A stretch of DNA of 64,000 nucleotides from Enterococcus silesiacus (GTDB lineage: Bacteria > Bacillota > Bacilli > Lactobacillales > Enterococcaceae), in NCBI GenBank assembly GCA_001465115.1, contig CP013614.1, forward strand, positions 1,178,001 through 1,242,000, written 5' to 3'. The notes below the pieces were generated by a model that was not told where the DNA came from, did no database searches, and saw nothing but the letters and a program-made list of their open reading frames with translations. The first letter of the stretch is position 1; every line of letters starts with the position of its first letter. Of the stretch, positions 17,788-28,773 are shown one piece after another. The position numbers and the translations under genes were made by a program.

Positions 17788-17830
17788 AAAAAAATGATTG
17801 AAACGGAACTCTTTGAGTCCAATCTCAATC
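17788..17830 (-). terminator. Terminator of the SnoaL-like gene
   Basis: On the minus strand the segment 17830-17796 folds (GATTGA with TCAATC at the base, GGACTC with GAGTTCC above a TTT-type loop, one bulge) and runs into seven T (17794-17788). Confidence 0.65.
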
Positions 17831-17839
17831 ACATGTAAG

Positions 17840-18229
17840 CTACGTTTCATTCTGAATTTCAAGACCTTTTCGATCAATTTGAATCCAGTATTCAGAAATC
17901 TTTCCCTCTTTAATTAAGTAAATGGCACTTGCAAGTTGAATGATTATTTTGCCTTCACTCGTTTGACCCGTTTGTTTCCAACGGACAAATACTTTATTTT
18001 TCTCTGCCAGTATTTCTTGAATGTCTAGTTCAAATTCCCCATAACATTCCAGCATCTCTTGCACATGCTCAATGTAATCTTGCGGAGATCTAATTACCGT
18101 GTATTCATTTTCAGACTGAACTTGATGAGCAATGACACGTTGATGCATAAAATCATAGGCTGCTTGAAGATTTCTTCCGGAACGAACATCTTGAAAAAAA
18201 GCTTCAATTAACCTTTTAGACTTATCCAA
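17840..18229 (-). CDS. SnoaL-like / NTF2-fold protein
   Basis: A 129-residue cone-shaped alpha+beta fold protein: helices in residues 1-45, then beta strands with VFVRWKQTGQ (about 80-89) and a C-terminal GKISEYWIQID strand typical of SnoaL-like proteins. The start is TTG at 18229, with GGAGGG 6 bp upstream. Members of this fold bind or isomerise small molecules or are non-enzymatic; no function can be named. It lies just behind holA on the same strand and may be cotranscribed with it (20-bp gap). Confidence 0.75.
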   Translation of the reverse strand: MDKSKRLIEAFFQDVRSGRNLQAAYDFMHQRVIAHQVQSENEYTVIRSPQDYIEHVQEMLECYGEFELDIQEILAEKNKVFVRWKQTGQTSEGKIIIQLASAIYLIKEGKISEYWIQIDRKGLEIQNET

Positions 18230-18249
18230 AAAGATCCCTCCTTGCGATT

Positions 18250-19281
18250 TTATCTAGTAACTTGTCCAGATAATTTAAGAATAAATAATTCAAAAAGTAG
18301 CTCTTTATCCATCTTGCCTGTTTTCATTAAAAAGTCATTCTCAACTAATTCATCATAAATTGCCTCCAAGCGTTCTAATTCAAAGCGCCGGACTTGTTGT
18401 AAAGCCAGTTTTACACGATAAGGATGGATTTTCAATGTATCGGCAATATTCGCTTGCTGATATCCTAATTTTGCTAAAATTTTTGTCTGCAAAAATAAGC
18501 GAATTTGATTCAGTAAAATCGCATTTAATTTGATTGTTTCTTCACCTTGAAGTAATAGATCTTCATATAATTGAATGGCTTTTTCGCTATGCCCGGATAA
18601 AACATCATTTGTTAGATCAAATACGTTATGCTCCAATGATTTTGGCACTAATTCTTTAACGCCTGTTAATGAAATTATCTTAGTGTCAGAGGCAAATAAA
18701 AATAGTTTTTGCAGTTCCCCCATTACTTTTGATAAATTCAAATCAGTCAGTTGCAATAATAAATCAAAAGCTTCAGGACGGATTTCATACCCTTCACTTT
18801 GAATTGTTTGCTCTACATATTGCCTTACTTCACGCTCACCCATCGGATTAACATCGATGATTTCTGCCTGTTTTTTGATAGCTTTAGTTATTTTTTTTCG
18901 TTCATCTAGCTTTTCAACATTTGCAATAAAAACTAGGATAGTCGTTGGTGAAGGCTGTTCCAGATACTTCAGTAAGCTGTCAATATCGTGATCTAGTCCA
19001 TTGCTTTTTCTTTCTGCAGTTAAAAAATATGGATTCTCAATAAAAACTAGCCGATAATCACCGAAAAAAGGAATTGTTTCAGCTTCTTCCATAGCTATAG
19101 ATAATGGGACTTCATCCATATCAAAAGAAGAATAATTAAACTGATCATCTTCTGTTTTAATCAACTGACTCATCAACTCTGTTTTAAATAATTCACTTAA
19201 ATAACCTTCTGTTCCCTGAACTAAATAAACTGACGCAAAATGTTGCTGCCGCACTTGTTTTAATGCTTCTTGTAAGTTCAT
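18250..19281 (-). CDS. holA: DNA polymerase III delta subunit
   Basis: Clamp-loader subunit that opens the sliding clamp during replication. The protein is 343 residues from the ATG at 19281, which has GGGGGA just upstream; an 11-residue extension from 19314 is possible. Segments SVYLVQGTEGYLSELFK at the N-terminus and the C-terminal helical domain ending in LFELFILKLSG are typical. The gene lies between comEC and rpsT, a common Firmicute arrangement. Confidence 0.93.
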   Translation of the reverse strand: MNLQEALKQVRQQHFASVYLVQGTEGYLSELFKTELMSQLIKTEDDQFNYSSFDMDEVPLSIAMEEAETIPFFGDYRLVFIENPYFLTAERKSNGLDHDIDSLLKYLEQPSPTTILVFIANVEKLDERKKITKAIKKQAEIIDVNPMGEREVRQYVEQTIQSEGYEIRPEAFDLLLQLTDLNLSKVMGELQKLFLFASDTKIISLTGVKELVPKSLEHNVFDLTNDVLSGHSEKAIQLYEDLLLQGEETIKLNAILLNQIRLFLQTKILAKLGYQQANIADTLKIHPYRVKLALQQVRRFELERLEAIYDELVENDFLMKTGKMDKELLFELFILKLSGQVTR

Positions 19282-19330
19282 ACGTTCCCCCATTTCTCTT
19301 TTCCATCCTATCATGTCATTTCAAGAAATG

Positions 19331-21673
19331 CTAGTCTTCTTTTATAACTGTCTGAGCCGCTGACATGTTTGAAAATGGTGTCCACTCATAGTAGATCATA
19401 CCGTCTTTATTTGTGTGAAAAATATCTATATTGGCTTGATTCAAGGTTGCAAGTGTTTCTTCATGAGGATGCTTAAATCGATTATTTCGCCCACAAGAAA
19501 TAATCGCATTCTTAGGAGCGATTTTTTGAATAAATATAGGGTCTGACGAGGTTTTACTGCCGTGGTGTCCTGCTTTTAATATATCTACTTTTAGTGCTGG
19601 AAATTGCTGAAGTAAGAGTCTTTCTCCTTCTTTTTCCAAATCACCAGTAAATAAGAAGCGACTTTCAGCGGCTTTAGCATAAACGACCATGGAATCTTTA
19701 TTCTCTCCAGTTCCTGGACTGCTTGGAGCCAGTATTTTCATTGAAATTGAACGGCTAACCTCAGCCTGAGCTACTATTGGATAACATTTTGTACCCTTGC
19801 GTTTTAGCTGCTTAAGCATATGTCGAAAAGCTACTTTATTTTCTGTCCCCTCGGGAAAATAAAGTGAGCGAATTGGTATTTTTTCATCAATCGCTAATAA
19901 ATCGCCGCAATGATCAATATCACCGTGACTGATCAATACTTTATCCAAATATTTGACTCCCTTACTCTTCAAATAGGGAATTACAGAATAATCAGCATTT
20001 GCAGTTTGCTTTGTTCGAACAGCCCATTTTTCCTTGCCAAACTCAACTTTCCCGCCCGTATCGATCAAAATATTTTCCTGATGAAATGGACTTTGAATGA
20101 AAATACTATCTCCTTGTCCAACATCAATAAAAGCAATCGTTCCGGTTGGAGAAACATACTTATTATGCATAATCAAAAAAAGACCTATTATTATTACGTA
20201 AACTTTCTTTGAGCGCTCATAAAACATGTGCAGGAGTAAAAAAAGCAACGCACAGATAACTAGAAAAAGTAACGGAGAAAAAATACCAGTAACGATCGTC
20301 AACGTACTATAACGGCTCAGCCATTCAAAAATAGATTGCTGGATCAGAAAATATATTTCTAAACAATCACTCAAAAATTTTATATTTACCACAAAGGAAC
20401 TCAACAAACTAATACTTAATATAGGTAAAATAAACCGTTCAAATACTGGCAGCAGTAAAAATGTAAACAAACTACTTGTTAACTGCCATTCAAAAAAGGT
20501 TCGTCCCATTAGCGGGATCATGGTAATGTTCAGCAAAAGAGAGAAGCAATACATTTGAAGATACCGATTATTGATTCTTTCTGTAATAGGTAAAACATAT
20601 AAGATAAAAAAAGATAGCCCGTAGCTTAGTTGCCCCCCAACGGAAAACAACAAATAGGGTTGAAAAAACAATCCAATTAACAGTGCTACACCCCAACAAT
20701 CCAATCCTGATAAATGCCAGTTAAACTTGCGACTACTTCTAGATATCATACTTTGCAGTAACGCTCGTACAACACTGATTGAAAAGCCAGTCAGCCCGGC
20801 ATACACAATGGAGAAAAGGACTTGCAACCAAAACAGACGCTCAATTGTGATCCCCCACCTTAAGAATAAATAACGAAAGCCTCCTATAAAAAAGGTGACA
20901 TGCATTCCTGATAAACTAAACAAATGAAGAATTCCTAAGTTAGCCAATACTCCTTCTTTTTGAGAAAACTCACTAGACTTAAATCCAAAAATTAAGGTTT
21001 TAAGATACAGTGCTGTTTCTTTTAAAAATGTCGAGTCACAATAATCGATTGCTTTTTTCCTATAACTACTCAACTGAGCAAAAACTTGATAAAATTTAAG
21101 GCTTTCAACTTTAATTTTATGGATATTACTGATCGTTAATGTTTGATAGACACCATTTTCTTTTAGGTATTTACGATAATCAAACCCATTCAGATTCGTT
21201 TGTCCCAGCGGTGTTGTAAACTCACCTGAGAGTCTGATTCGTATTGGCTGATTGAATTTTTTCCACTTTTGAGGTTCTTCTTCTGTTGCAAAGCGGTAAA
21301 AAGCGATTACTTCTCGCTCCTCTTTATTCACTGATAAAAATTTGCCATTCAACTGGAGACGATCACCATCGATTTTAACTTGGTCGGGTAATACAAATAA
21401 CTCTCCTGCTATTTCAGTTGCTTCTGGAAATTTTGATTGCTTTTCTTTGTTTAAAGTCAACAGACATGAAACAAAGATCATCAGGATACAGCAGCAACTA
21501 ACACTGATGATTGCCGTACTTCTTGTACAAAAGACCCGATAAACAAGATAAAACCAAATAATTCCTATTAAGACACTCGCTTCTAAGACGAAAAAAACTG
21601 TTCCTATCGTTACTAATACTGGAAAAATCCAGTAATTATTGATCTGTTTGAGGTGCTTCTTCCACGGAAGCAA
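19331..21673 (-). CDS. comEC: DNA internalisation channel protein ComEC/Rec2
   Basis: Membrane channel for uptake of single-stranded DNA. It is 780 residues: an N-terminal DUF4131-type region with about two membrane helices, a competence domain (about 200-480) with many helices, and a C-terminal metallo-beta-lactamase domain (about 515-770) with FIDVGQGDS, ISHGDIDHCGD, FTGDLE and KAGHHGSKTS metal motifs. The start is TTG at 21673, with AGGAG 9 bp upstream, inside the 3' end of comEB (38-bp overlap). The reading frame is intact. Together with comEA and comEB it implies at least part of a transformation apparatus. Confidence 0.94.
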   Translation of the reverse strand: MLPWKKHLKQINNYWIFPVLVTIGTVFFVLEASVLIGIIWFYLVYRVFCTRSTAIISVSCCCILMIFVSCLLTLNKEKQSKFPEATEIAGELFVLPDQVKIDGDRLQLNGKFLSVNKEEREVIAFYRFATEEEPQKWKKFNQPIRIRLSGEFTTPLGQTNLNGFDYRKYLKENGVYQTLTISNIHKIKVESLKFYQVFAQLSSYRKKAIDYCDSTFLKETALYLKTLIFGFKSSEFSQKEGVLANLGILHLFSLSGMHVTFFIGGFRYLFLRWGITIERLFWLQVLFSIVYAGLTGFSISVVRALLQSMISRSSRKFNWHLSGLDCWGVALLIGLFFQPYLLFSVGGQLSYGLSFFILYVLPITERINNRYLQMYCFSLLLNITMIPLMGRTFFEWQLTSSLFTFLLLPVFERFILPILSISLLSSFVVNIKFLSDCLEIYFLIQQSIFEWLSRYSTLTIVTGIFSPLLFLVICALLFLLLHMFYERSKKVYVIIIGLFLIMHNKYVSPTGTIAFIDVGQGDSIFIQSPFHQENILIDTGGKVEFGKEKWAVRTKQTANADYSVIPYLKSKGVKYLDKVLISHGDIDHCGDLLAIDEKIPIRSLYFPEGTENKVAFRHMLKQLKRKGTKCYPIVAQAEVSRSISMKILAPSSPGTGENKDSMVVYAKAAESRFLFTGDLEKEGERLLLQQFPALKVDILKAGHHGSKTSSDPIFIQKIAPKNAIISCGRNNRFKHPHEETLATLNQANIDIFHTNKDGMIYYEWTPFSNMSAAQTVIKED

Positions 21674-22145
21674 GCTCTTCTTCTCCTAATTGTAATTCAG
21701 CAAAATATTTCTTTGATAAGGTTACTTGATCCACCGTTGCACCCACTTGCTCAATCAAAGCCAGTGCGTATTCATCATTACGATAATCTTTTAGATAGTG
21801 AATTTTTTTAATGCCTGCCTGTAGAATCATCTTAGTACATTGTAAGCAAGGAAAATGCGTGACATAAATCTCCGCTCCATCAGTGGGAATACCGAATTTT
21901 GCACATTGTAAAACAGCATTCATTTCGGCATGGATCGTTCTTACACAATGACCGTCAACCACATAACAACCATCATCAATACAGTGAACATCCCCACTAA
22001 CTGATCCATTATACCCACCTGCGATGATTCGTTTGTCTCTAACAATTGTTGCACCAACTTCTAGTCTGGTACACGTACTTCTCAAAGATAACAGCACACT
22101 TTGTGCCATAAAATATTGATCCCAAGGGATTCTTTCTAACGTCAT
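21636..22145 (-). CDS. comEB: dCMP deaminase (ComEB)
   Basis: Zinc enzyme converting dCMP to dUMP. The catalytic HAEMNAVLQC (His ligand and general-base Glu) and the second zinc motif PCLQC are present; the length is 169. In Firmicutes it usually lies between comEA and comEC although it is not itself needed for DNA uptake. Here a 164-bp gap with its own promoter separates it from comEA, and it overlaps comEC. Confidence 0.94.
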   Translation of the reverse strand: MTLERIPWDQYFMAQSVLLSLRSTCTRLEVGATIVRDKRIIAGGYNGSVSGDVHCIDDGCYVVDGHCVRTIHAEMNAVLQCAKFGIPTDGAEIYVTHFPCLQCTKMILQAGIKKIHYLKDYRNDEYALALIEQVGATVDQVTLSKKYFAELQLGEEELASVEEAPQTDQ

Positions 22146-22219
22146 GATTTGCTCCTTTTAGTAGTGATTTATTTTTTTGATCATTTTTTGCTGAATTAAA
22201 ATTAAAGTAGGATACACAA

Positions 22220-22248
22220 ATAGTAAAGTATAGAAAAAGTCTCGTCAA
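22220..22248 (-). promoter_or_regulatory. comEB-comEC promoter
   Basis: On the minus strand, TTGACG (22248-22243), a 17-bp spacer and TACTAT (22225-22220). It is of housekeeping type. Confidence 0.65.
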
Positions 22249-22309
22249 GAACGGATAGCAGATATTAGTAAAATAATTGTCTTTCCGCTTTTGAAATCTA
22301 GCTATTCTG

Positions 22310-22933
22310 TTAAGCTGTGATCGAGTCTTTTAATTTTTCAAATGTTTTCTCGCCAAAGCCTGAAATATTTTTTAAGTCTTCAATTGATTTGAACCCACCA
22401 TTTTCTTCACGATATCGAATGATTTCTTGAGCTTTCTTTTGGCCAATGCCTGGTAATGACTGTAATTCATTCTCGCTAGCTTTATTAAGATTGATTTTGC
22501 TTAGATTGTTACTTTCCTTAGTCATTGAATCAGCGCTTTGTTCAGCAATTTGGATTTCTTCGCCAACTTTTGGAACGTAGATCACCATCTGATCGGTAAT
22601 TCTTTCAGAATAATTCACTTGTTTTGTATCAGCATCCTCACCTAGCCCACCAGCAAGCATCACAGCGTCCCAGACGCGCATGTCAGCACTTCCTTCATAC
22701 ATTCCTGGTTTTTTCACAGCGCCTTTTATATCGACGTATAGTTGTTGAGAAATCGATTCAGTTTCTAACGTTGCCGAAGAGCTGGTCAAGGTCCCTAACA
22801 CCTCTTCTTCCACAGGTGTTTTTTGAATTGATCTAACTAACAAAAAGATGATCATGATCAAAGTAACAGTACTCAAAATACCGCCAACGATAATATAGTG
22901 CTTATATTTCTGTAACAATGTACGATAATCCAT
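22310..22933 (-). CDS. comEA: Competence DNA receptor ComEA
   Basis: A 207-residue membrane-anchored DNA-binding protein. It has one N-terminal membrane helix (about 14-34), a low-complexity serine/threonine linker, an SLBB domain (about 62-125; VDIKGAVKKPGMYE) and C-terminal tandem helix-hairpin-helix motifs (about 145-207; LPGIGQKKAQEIIRYRE and ISGFGEKTFEKLK) that bind double-stranded DNA. Two ATGs are adjacent; the second (22933) has the better distance from GGAGGG. It is divergent from the sigma-factor gene. Confidence 0.95.
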   Translation of the reverse strand: MDYRTLLQKYKHYIIVGGILSTVTLIMIIFLLVRSIQKTPVEEEVLGTLTSSSATLETESISQQLYVDIKGAVKKPGMYEGSADMRVWDAVMLAGGLGEDADTKQVNYSERITDQMVIYVPKVGEEIQIAEQSADSMTKESNNLSKINLNKASENELQSLPGIGQKKAQEIIRYREENGGFKSIEDLKNISGFGEKTFEKLKDSITA

Positions 22934-23032
22934 CATTTCCCTCCTTCAAAGTAAAGATACGCATTATTTCTTTTTTTTCATGATAGAAATCAAGAAAGTT
23001 CATCGTATAATAGGATAAGAAGGTGATAACAG

Positions 23033-23557
23033 ATGGAAAAGGAAATTGTTGCATTATTGATTAACAGAGATTTTTTGGGGTTGGAGCAATTTATTGATCT
23101 TTTTGGCACAGATATCATTAAATGTATTCAAGCAATCTTAAGCCATTCAGGTGAAATAAATTACCGAAAAGAAGTTGAAAATGAGGTGTTTTATCGTATT
23201 TGGCAGAAAATTTCTACTTATGATGCTGAAAAGAGCAGCTTAAAAACATGGAGCTTAACAATTACAAGAAATATTTGTCTAGATAAGAAACGATTGATTA
23301 TCCGTGAGCGAAACATTATTCCTATGGATCAATTGCCCGAGAATACTTTTGAAGCAGATTACTTTGAGAAAGAACATTTTCTGGAGTTAGTGAAACACTT
23401 AACAACAGAAGATCAATTGATTTTCTTAAAATATTATTACTATCAAGATACGCCTGATGAAATAGCTGACATGTTAAAGATGAATGTCTCGCAAGTTTAT
23501 AATCATCTTTCCCGTGGTCGAAAAAAAATTAAAGAAATGATCGATCTAACGCTATAA
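23033..23557 (+). CDS. ECF-type RNA polymerase sigma factor
   Basis: A 174-residue sigma-70-family protein with only regions 2 and 4. Region 2 (about 30-95) includes RIWQKISTYDAEKSSLKTWSLTITRN with the promoter-melting helix; region 4 (about 115-172) ends with the helix-turn-helix DEIADMLKMNVSQVYNHLSRGRKKI. AAGGTGATAAC precedes the ATG, and a TATAAT lies at 23006-23011. No anti-sigma factor of a known kind (RsiV, RsiW or zinc anti-sigma) follows; a PH-domain membrane protein comes next after 127 bp. Its regulon is unknown. Confidence 0.85.
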   Translation: MEKEIVALLINRDFLGLEQFIDLFGTDIIKCIQAILSHSGEINYRKEVENEVFYRIWQKISTYDAEKSSLKTWSLTITRNICLDKKRLIIRERNIIPMDQLPENTFEADYFEKEHFLELVKHLTTEDQLIFLKYYYYQDTPDEIADMLKMNVSQVYNHLSRGRKKIKEMIDLTL

Positions 23558-23684
23558 ATAAACTCATTATTCTATTTTTTTGAAAAATAGCCCCTTCTCA
23601 AAAGGAGTATTACGAACCTATTGTGACCCGTACACTATCAATCTTACAGACTAAATCAATTCTCAATTCAAGGAGGAATTTAAG

Positions 23685-24506
23685 ATGGTCAACCCATTTA
23701 AAGTCGTAATTAACCAACTAAACAATGAAATAAGCTCCAGTTCAAAAAAAGAATTAAATGCACAGCAAAAGAAAAAGTTATTCAATCAAACAAAAATGTA
23801 TATATTTTTACAAGATTTTATAGAGAAAGTCAAACCCTGTTTAGAGGAAGGTGAAACGATTCATGCCTACCTTCCTATGACAAATGATGGAGAAAATGTA
23901 TCTGCTGTTGGACTTGGTTTATTAGGTATGTATCATCCTGAGTCAGAAGAAGCGAAAGCGTATGTAAAAGATTTTAATGATCTTAGAGGAAATCGTCTGC
24001 TTATTTTCACTGACCAACGAATGATTTTTACAACGATCATTGAGTTTTTAGATCAAAGGACTTTTTTCAGCTATCCTTACACAACGATCAAGGCAATTAC
24101 CCTGAAAGAAAATAAAACAAGTTACTTTGACTGGGATGACTCGTTTCCGCCTAAACGAGTAGCTCTTTTCACTTATACTTTTGATTTTGAATCTGAAAAC
24201 CATATTTTTTCAGAAATGTTAGGTCAGCGGGATGCCGATATTTTAAAACGGCAATTATCCGAAATCCCCGTATTGAAAGAAATTCTTGTGACAAAAAACA
24301 TCTACCGTGAACGAAGATTTGACAGAATCGTCAATAACCCTGTGTTAGCTTATCGATTAACCTTTTACTTCTTTAACATCCTTGCAATCGTCGTTTTAGC
24401 CCTCTTTGCCTTAGGTGGTTTTTTCCATATAGGACCATTCAAACAGGCATTCGATGCTTCTGCTGTATCGGTCATACAAACGATCATTTTTCGCTATTTA
24501 TACTAA
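23685..24506 (+). CDS. PH-domain membrane protein next to the sigma factor
   Basis: 273 residues. The N-terminus (1-60) is polar and lysine-rich, followed by a bacterial PH-like domain (about 95-195; NRLLIFTDQRMIFTTIIEFLDQRTFFSYPYTTIKAI) of the YvbH/bPH kind, and a hydrophobic segment near residues 224-246. It is preceded by a good AAGGAGGAA ribosome site. It has the same orientation as the sigma factor. Whether it is an anti-sigma partner, a target of the sigma factor or unrelated cannot be told. No enzyme motif is visible. Confidence 0.7.
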   Translation: MVNPFKVVINQLNNEISSSSKKELNAQQKKKLFNQTKMYIFLQDFIEKVKPCLEEGETIHAYLPMTNDGENVSAVGLGLLGMYHPESEEAKAYVKDFNDLRGNRLLIFTDQRMIFTTIIEFLDQRTFFSYPYTTIKAITLKENKTSYFDWDDSFPPKRVALFTYTFDFESENHIFSEMLGQRDADILKRQLSEIPVLKEILVTKNIYRERRFDRIVNNPVLAYRLTFYFFNILAIVVLALFALGGFFHIGPFKQAFDASAVSVIQTIIFRYLY

Positions 24507-24550
24507 GGTTAAAGCGGTAGTTATTCTGATATGTTTGCACAAAATAAAGA

Positions 24551-24591
24551 GGAGACTGAGATATAACTTTATAAGTTATATCTCAGTCTCC
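24551..24591. repeat. Hairpin repeat, terminator-like, copy 1
   Basis: Exact 19-bp arms (24551-24569 and 24573-24591; GGAGACTGAGATATAACTT and its complement) with a 3-base loop. It lies between convergent genes. The core GACTGAGATATAAC resembles the hairpin at 63615-63655 and the single-arm copies at 42035 and 44061. Confidence 0.8.
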
Positions 24592-24639
24592 TAAAAATGT
24601 TGGCAGGAACTGCCATATTTCGGCCTAGCGTAAAAAAAT

Positions 24640-26750
<2,111 letters not shown>

Positions 26751-26807
26751 CTTTTAGCGCTCCTTTACATAATGCTTCTATACCATTCATAGTATATCAA
26801 ATATACA

Positions 26808-26853
26808 GAAAAAAGATGAAAAATGTTTGAAATCCGTTCACATTTTTCATCTT
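26808..26853 (-). terminator. Terminator after ylbG
   Basis: Complementary arms AAGATGAAAAATGT (26813-26826) and ACATTTTTCATCTT (26840-26853), with a T-run on the minus strand. Confidence 0.8.
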
Positions 26854-26858
26854 AATTT

Positions 26859-27209
26859 TTACACATTTTCAGCTAAACGGATCTGAGTGCTTAACTCTTC
26901 AACTTCAAAGCCTTCTTCTTTCTCATACTGGTAAGCAGCTTTTGTACCAATTTTTTCAGCAAAATTCATTTCCACATCGGGGCGATAAGATCGCTCTACT
27001 TTGCGCACAAAATGCAGACCATTAATTTTAGTTTCTGAGCTTTCAATATCTTCTTCATTCATATAAATGACAACATATTTCATCCGGCGAGATACATAGT
27101 GAATCAGCCCATAACGTTTCAACGTCTTTAATTGTTTCAAACTATACACAAAAACAACCAAGCACCGGCGTTTTTGGATCATAAATTCTTTTTCTTCATT
27201 AACTTGCAT
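26859..27209 (-). CDS. ylbG: YlbG family protein (DUF2129)
   Basis: A 116-residue cytoplasmic protein: QKRRCLVVFVYSLKQLKTLKRYGLIHYVSRRMKYVVIYMN is the DUF2129 core. The ATG at 27209 is chosen because GGAGGT lies 7 bp upstream; longer forms would lie inside ylbF. It overlaps the ylbF stop by 11 bp. Function unknown; its constant partner is ylbF. Confidence 0.9.
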   Translation of the reverse strand: MQVNEEKEFMIQKRRCLVVFVYSLKQLKTLKRYGLIHYVSRRMKYVVIYMNEEDIESSETKINGLHFVRKVERSYRPDVEMNFAEKIGTKAAYQYEKEEGFEVEELSTQIRLAENV

Positions 27210-27630
27210 GGCAACTACCTCCGCACCCTGAATGTTTTCCTTTTTCAAAGAAAGGATTTCCAGCATCGACTTTAATATCATCTGAAATTGTTTTAGCAAC
27301 TGCCATACCTACTAAATCCAAAATCGTTTGAACCTCCGTTTCAGAAAAACGAAACTCGGCTACCTCTTCACTTATATCCAATGCTCGTTTCGCTTGACGG
27401 ACTGCTCGTTGTTTTGTACGAAAATCTGGCGCATATTTTCCATAGGCCTCGATTCGTTCAAAGGAATCTTTCGCATCTAAAAAAGCTTTTTGCTTTTCCC
27501 GAACATCTTTAGAGTGATACATTGATTGGCGATTTATTTTATAAGAGACGATACTGTCACTTGCCAAAATTGCTTGAACAAGTTTTTCTGTCTGGTCTTC
27601 TATTTCAAAAAGTTTTTCTGTCACTATCAT
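27199..27630 (-). CDS. ylbF: YlbF (RicF), RNase Y-associated factor
   Basis: A 143-residue helical protein of the YlbF/YmcA family. In Bacillus, RicF with RicA and RicT forms an iron-sulfur complex that guides RNase Y processing and affects competence and biofilm. The C-terminal tail HSGCGGSCHAS (C136, C140) is cysteine-rich, as expected for cluster ligands. It starts 3 bp after the ylbC-type gene, with no clear ribosome site, so it is probably translationally coupled. Confidence 0.9.
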   Translation of the reverse strand: MIVTEKLFEIEDQTEKLVQAILASDSIVSYKINRQSMYHSKDVREKQKAFLDAKDSFERIEAYGKYAPDFRTKQRAVRQAKRALDISEEVAEFRFSETEVQTILDLVGMAVAKTISDDIKVDAGNPFFEKGKHSGCGGSCHAS

Positions 27631-27632
27631 AC

Positions 27633-28754
27633 TTATTCACTTTCCTCTGTTTGAGATATTTCTTTTTCAGTTTCTTGTAATAAGACTAACATACTTGCTT
27701 TATAGAATGCAACGCCAATGTTTTCCTTGTCTTGATGTGCAAAGCGGGAATGGTACAATGAATCAGAAAACCACGAAAGTACGGTAAAACTTGGATCATA
27801 CACTGGTTCAATAAACATACCAGTCGCCTTTTTTTTATCTACTTGTGCACTTTTCAGTAACTTTTGATATTCATCATTTGTTAACGTAAAAACCGAACCT
27901 GCGGCCATTTCTTCTTTACCAAATTGCCAAGCCTCTGTCCTTTCTGGTGAAAGAATTGCTTTTTGGTTGTTGGTGAGCGTGTCAAATAGTTTTTGAGCAT
28001 TTTTTTGGCTTTCAGTATTCGCCCTATAGACAGGTAGGCCTTCTTTTAGTTTCAATAAATTGATTACTCGAATCACCTGATTGCTTCTAACAGCATCAAA
28101 TCCGGCTATTTGTTCGGTTATAGGAAATGGGATTGCTTCACCTTCAAGCAATTGATACGGCATCAATGTCAATAATGCTTTTTTATCTAAATAAGTGACA
28201 GCAGCTAGTTTACCAGTGCCATGATCGAAAAATAAAATTGCGAACGTTTTATTATCAAAAGCAACCAATGGACGATAATTCATATCTTCTTCCATTAATT
28301 CAATATTATAATTATTTTCTTTATATGTAAATGCAAAGTTTGAATAAATAGTCATTAACTCCGAAACATCGGATAATTCCATGCCCGTTGAAAATGGTGC
28401 GGTTTTTTTTGAATTATTGAAGGCCTTGATCATAGAAACTTTATTATCTTGTATATTGAGTTCTAGATAGTCTGCATCCTTTTCTCCATAGATCCATAGC
28501 TCGTAATCCATCGCTGTTTTCTGTTTTTCACTAGGTTCTCCAAATTCAGCTATAAAATTTTCCGTTTTTTCACCTATGTATGCAGCATAACCTGAAGTTG
28601 TAATTTCTTCATAAGGTAAAGCAGTATGGGAAACAACACGTTTCCCACTATCTGCTTCCTGTGGCATTTTGTCAGTGGGAAAAAAGACTGGTTGTAAATA
28701 GCCGCCAATCAGGACTACTAAGAACACGCCTAAGAAAGCTAAAAATCGTTTCAT
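27633..28754 (-). CDS. YlbC-like secreted or membrane-anchored CAP-domain protein
   Basis: 373 residues from the ATG at 28754 (GGGGAAAGAG before it; a GTG at 28766 is also in frame). A signal or anchor helix covers about 3-22. A CAP-associated N-terminal domain follows (about 55-190; YAAYIGEKTENFIAEFGEPSE), then a degenerate CAP/SCP-like region (about 220-360). It matches the position of Bacillus ylbC beside ylbF. The function of these proteins is unknown. Confidence 0.8.
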   Translation of the reverse strand: MKRFLAFLGVFLVVLIGGYLQPVFFPTDKMPQEADSGKRVVSHTALPYEEITTSGYAAYIGEKTENFIAEFGEPSEKQKTAMDYELWIYGEKDADYLELNIQDNKVSMIKAFNNSKKTAPFSTGMELSDVSELMTIYSNFAFTYKENNYNIELMEEDMNYRPLVAFDNKTFAILFFDHGTGKLAAVTYLDKKALLTLMPYQLLEGEAIPFPITEQIAGFDAVRSNQVIRVINLLKLKEGLPVYRANTESQKNAQKLFDTLTNNQKAILSPERTEAWQFGKEEMAAGSVFTLTNDEYQKLLKSAQVDKKKATGMFIEPVYDPSFTVLSWFSDSLYHSRFAHQDKENIGVAFYKASMLVLLQETEKEISQTEESE

Positions 28755-28773
28755 CTCTTTCCCCACTTTTCGT

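Noticed and set aside
23630..23665. ECF-type promoter (AAC plus CGTA) before the PH-domain gene
   Set aside because: GAACC and CGTA occur, but their spacing is about 10 bp, too short for known ECF promoters.
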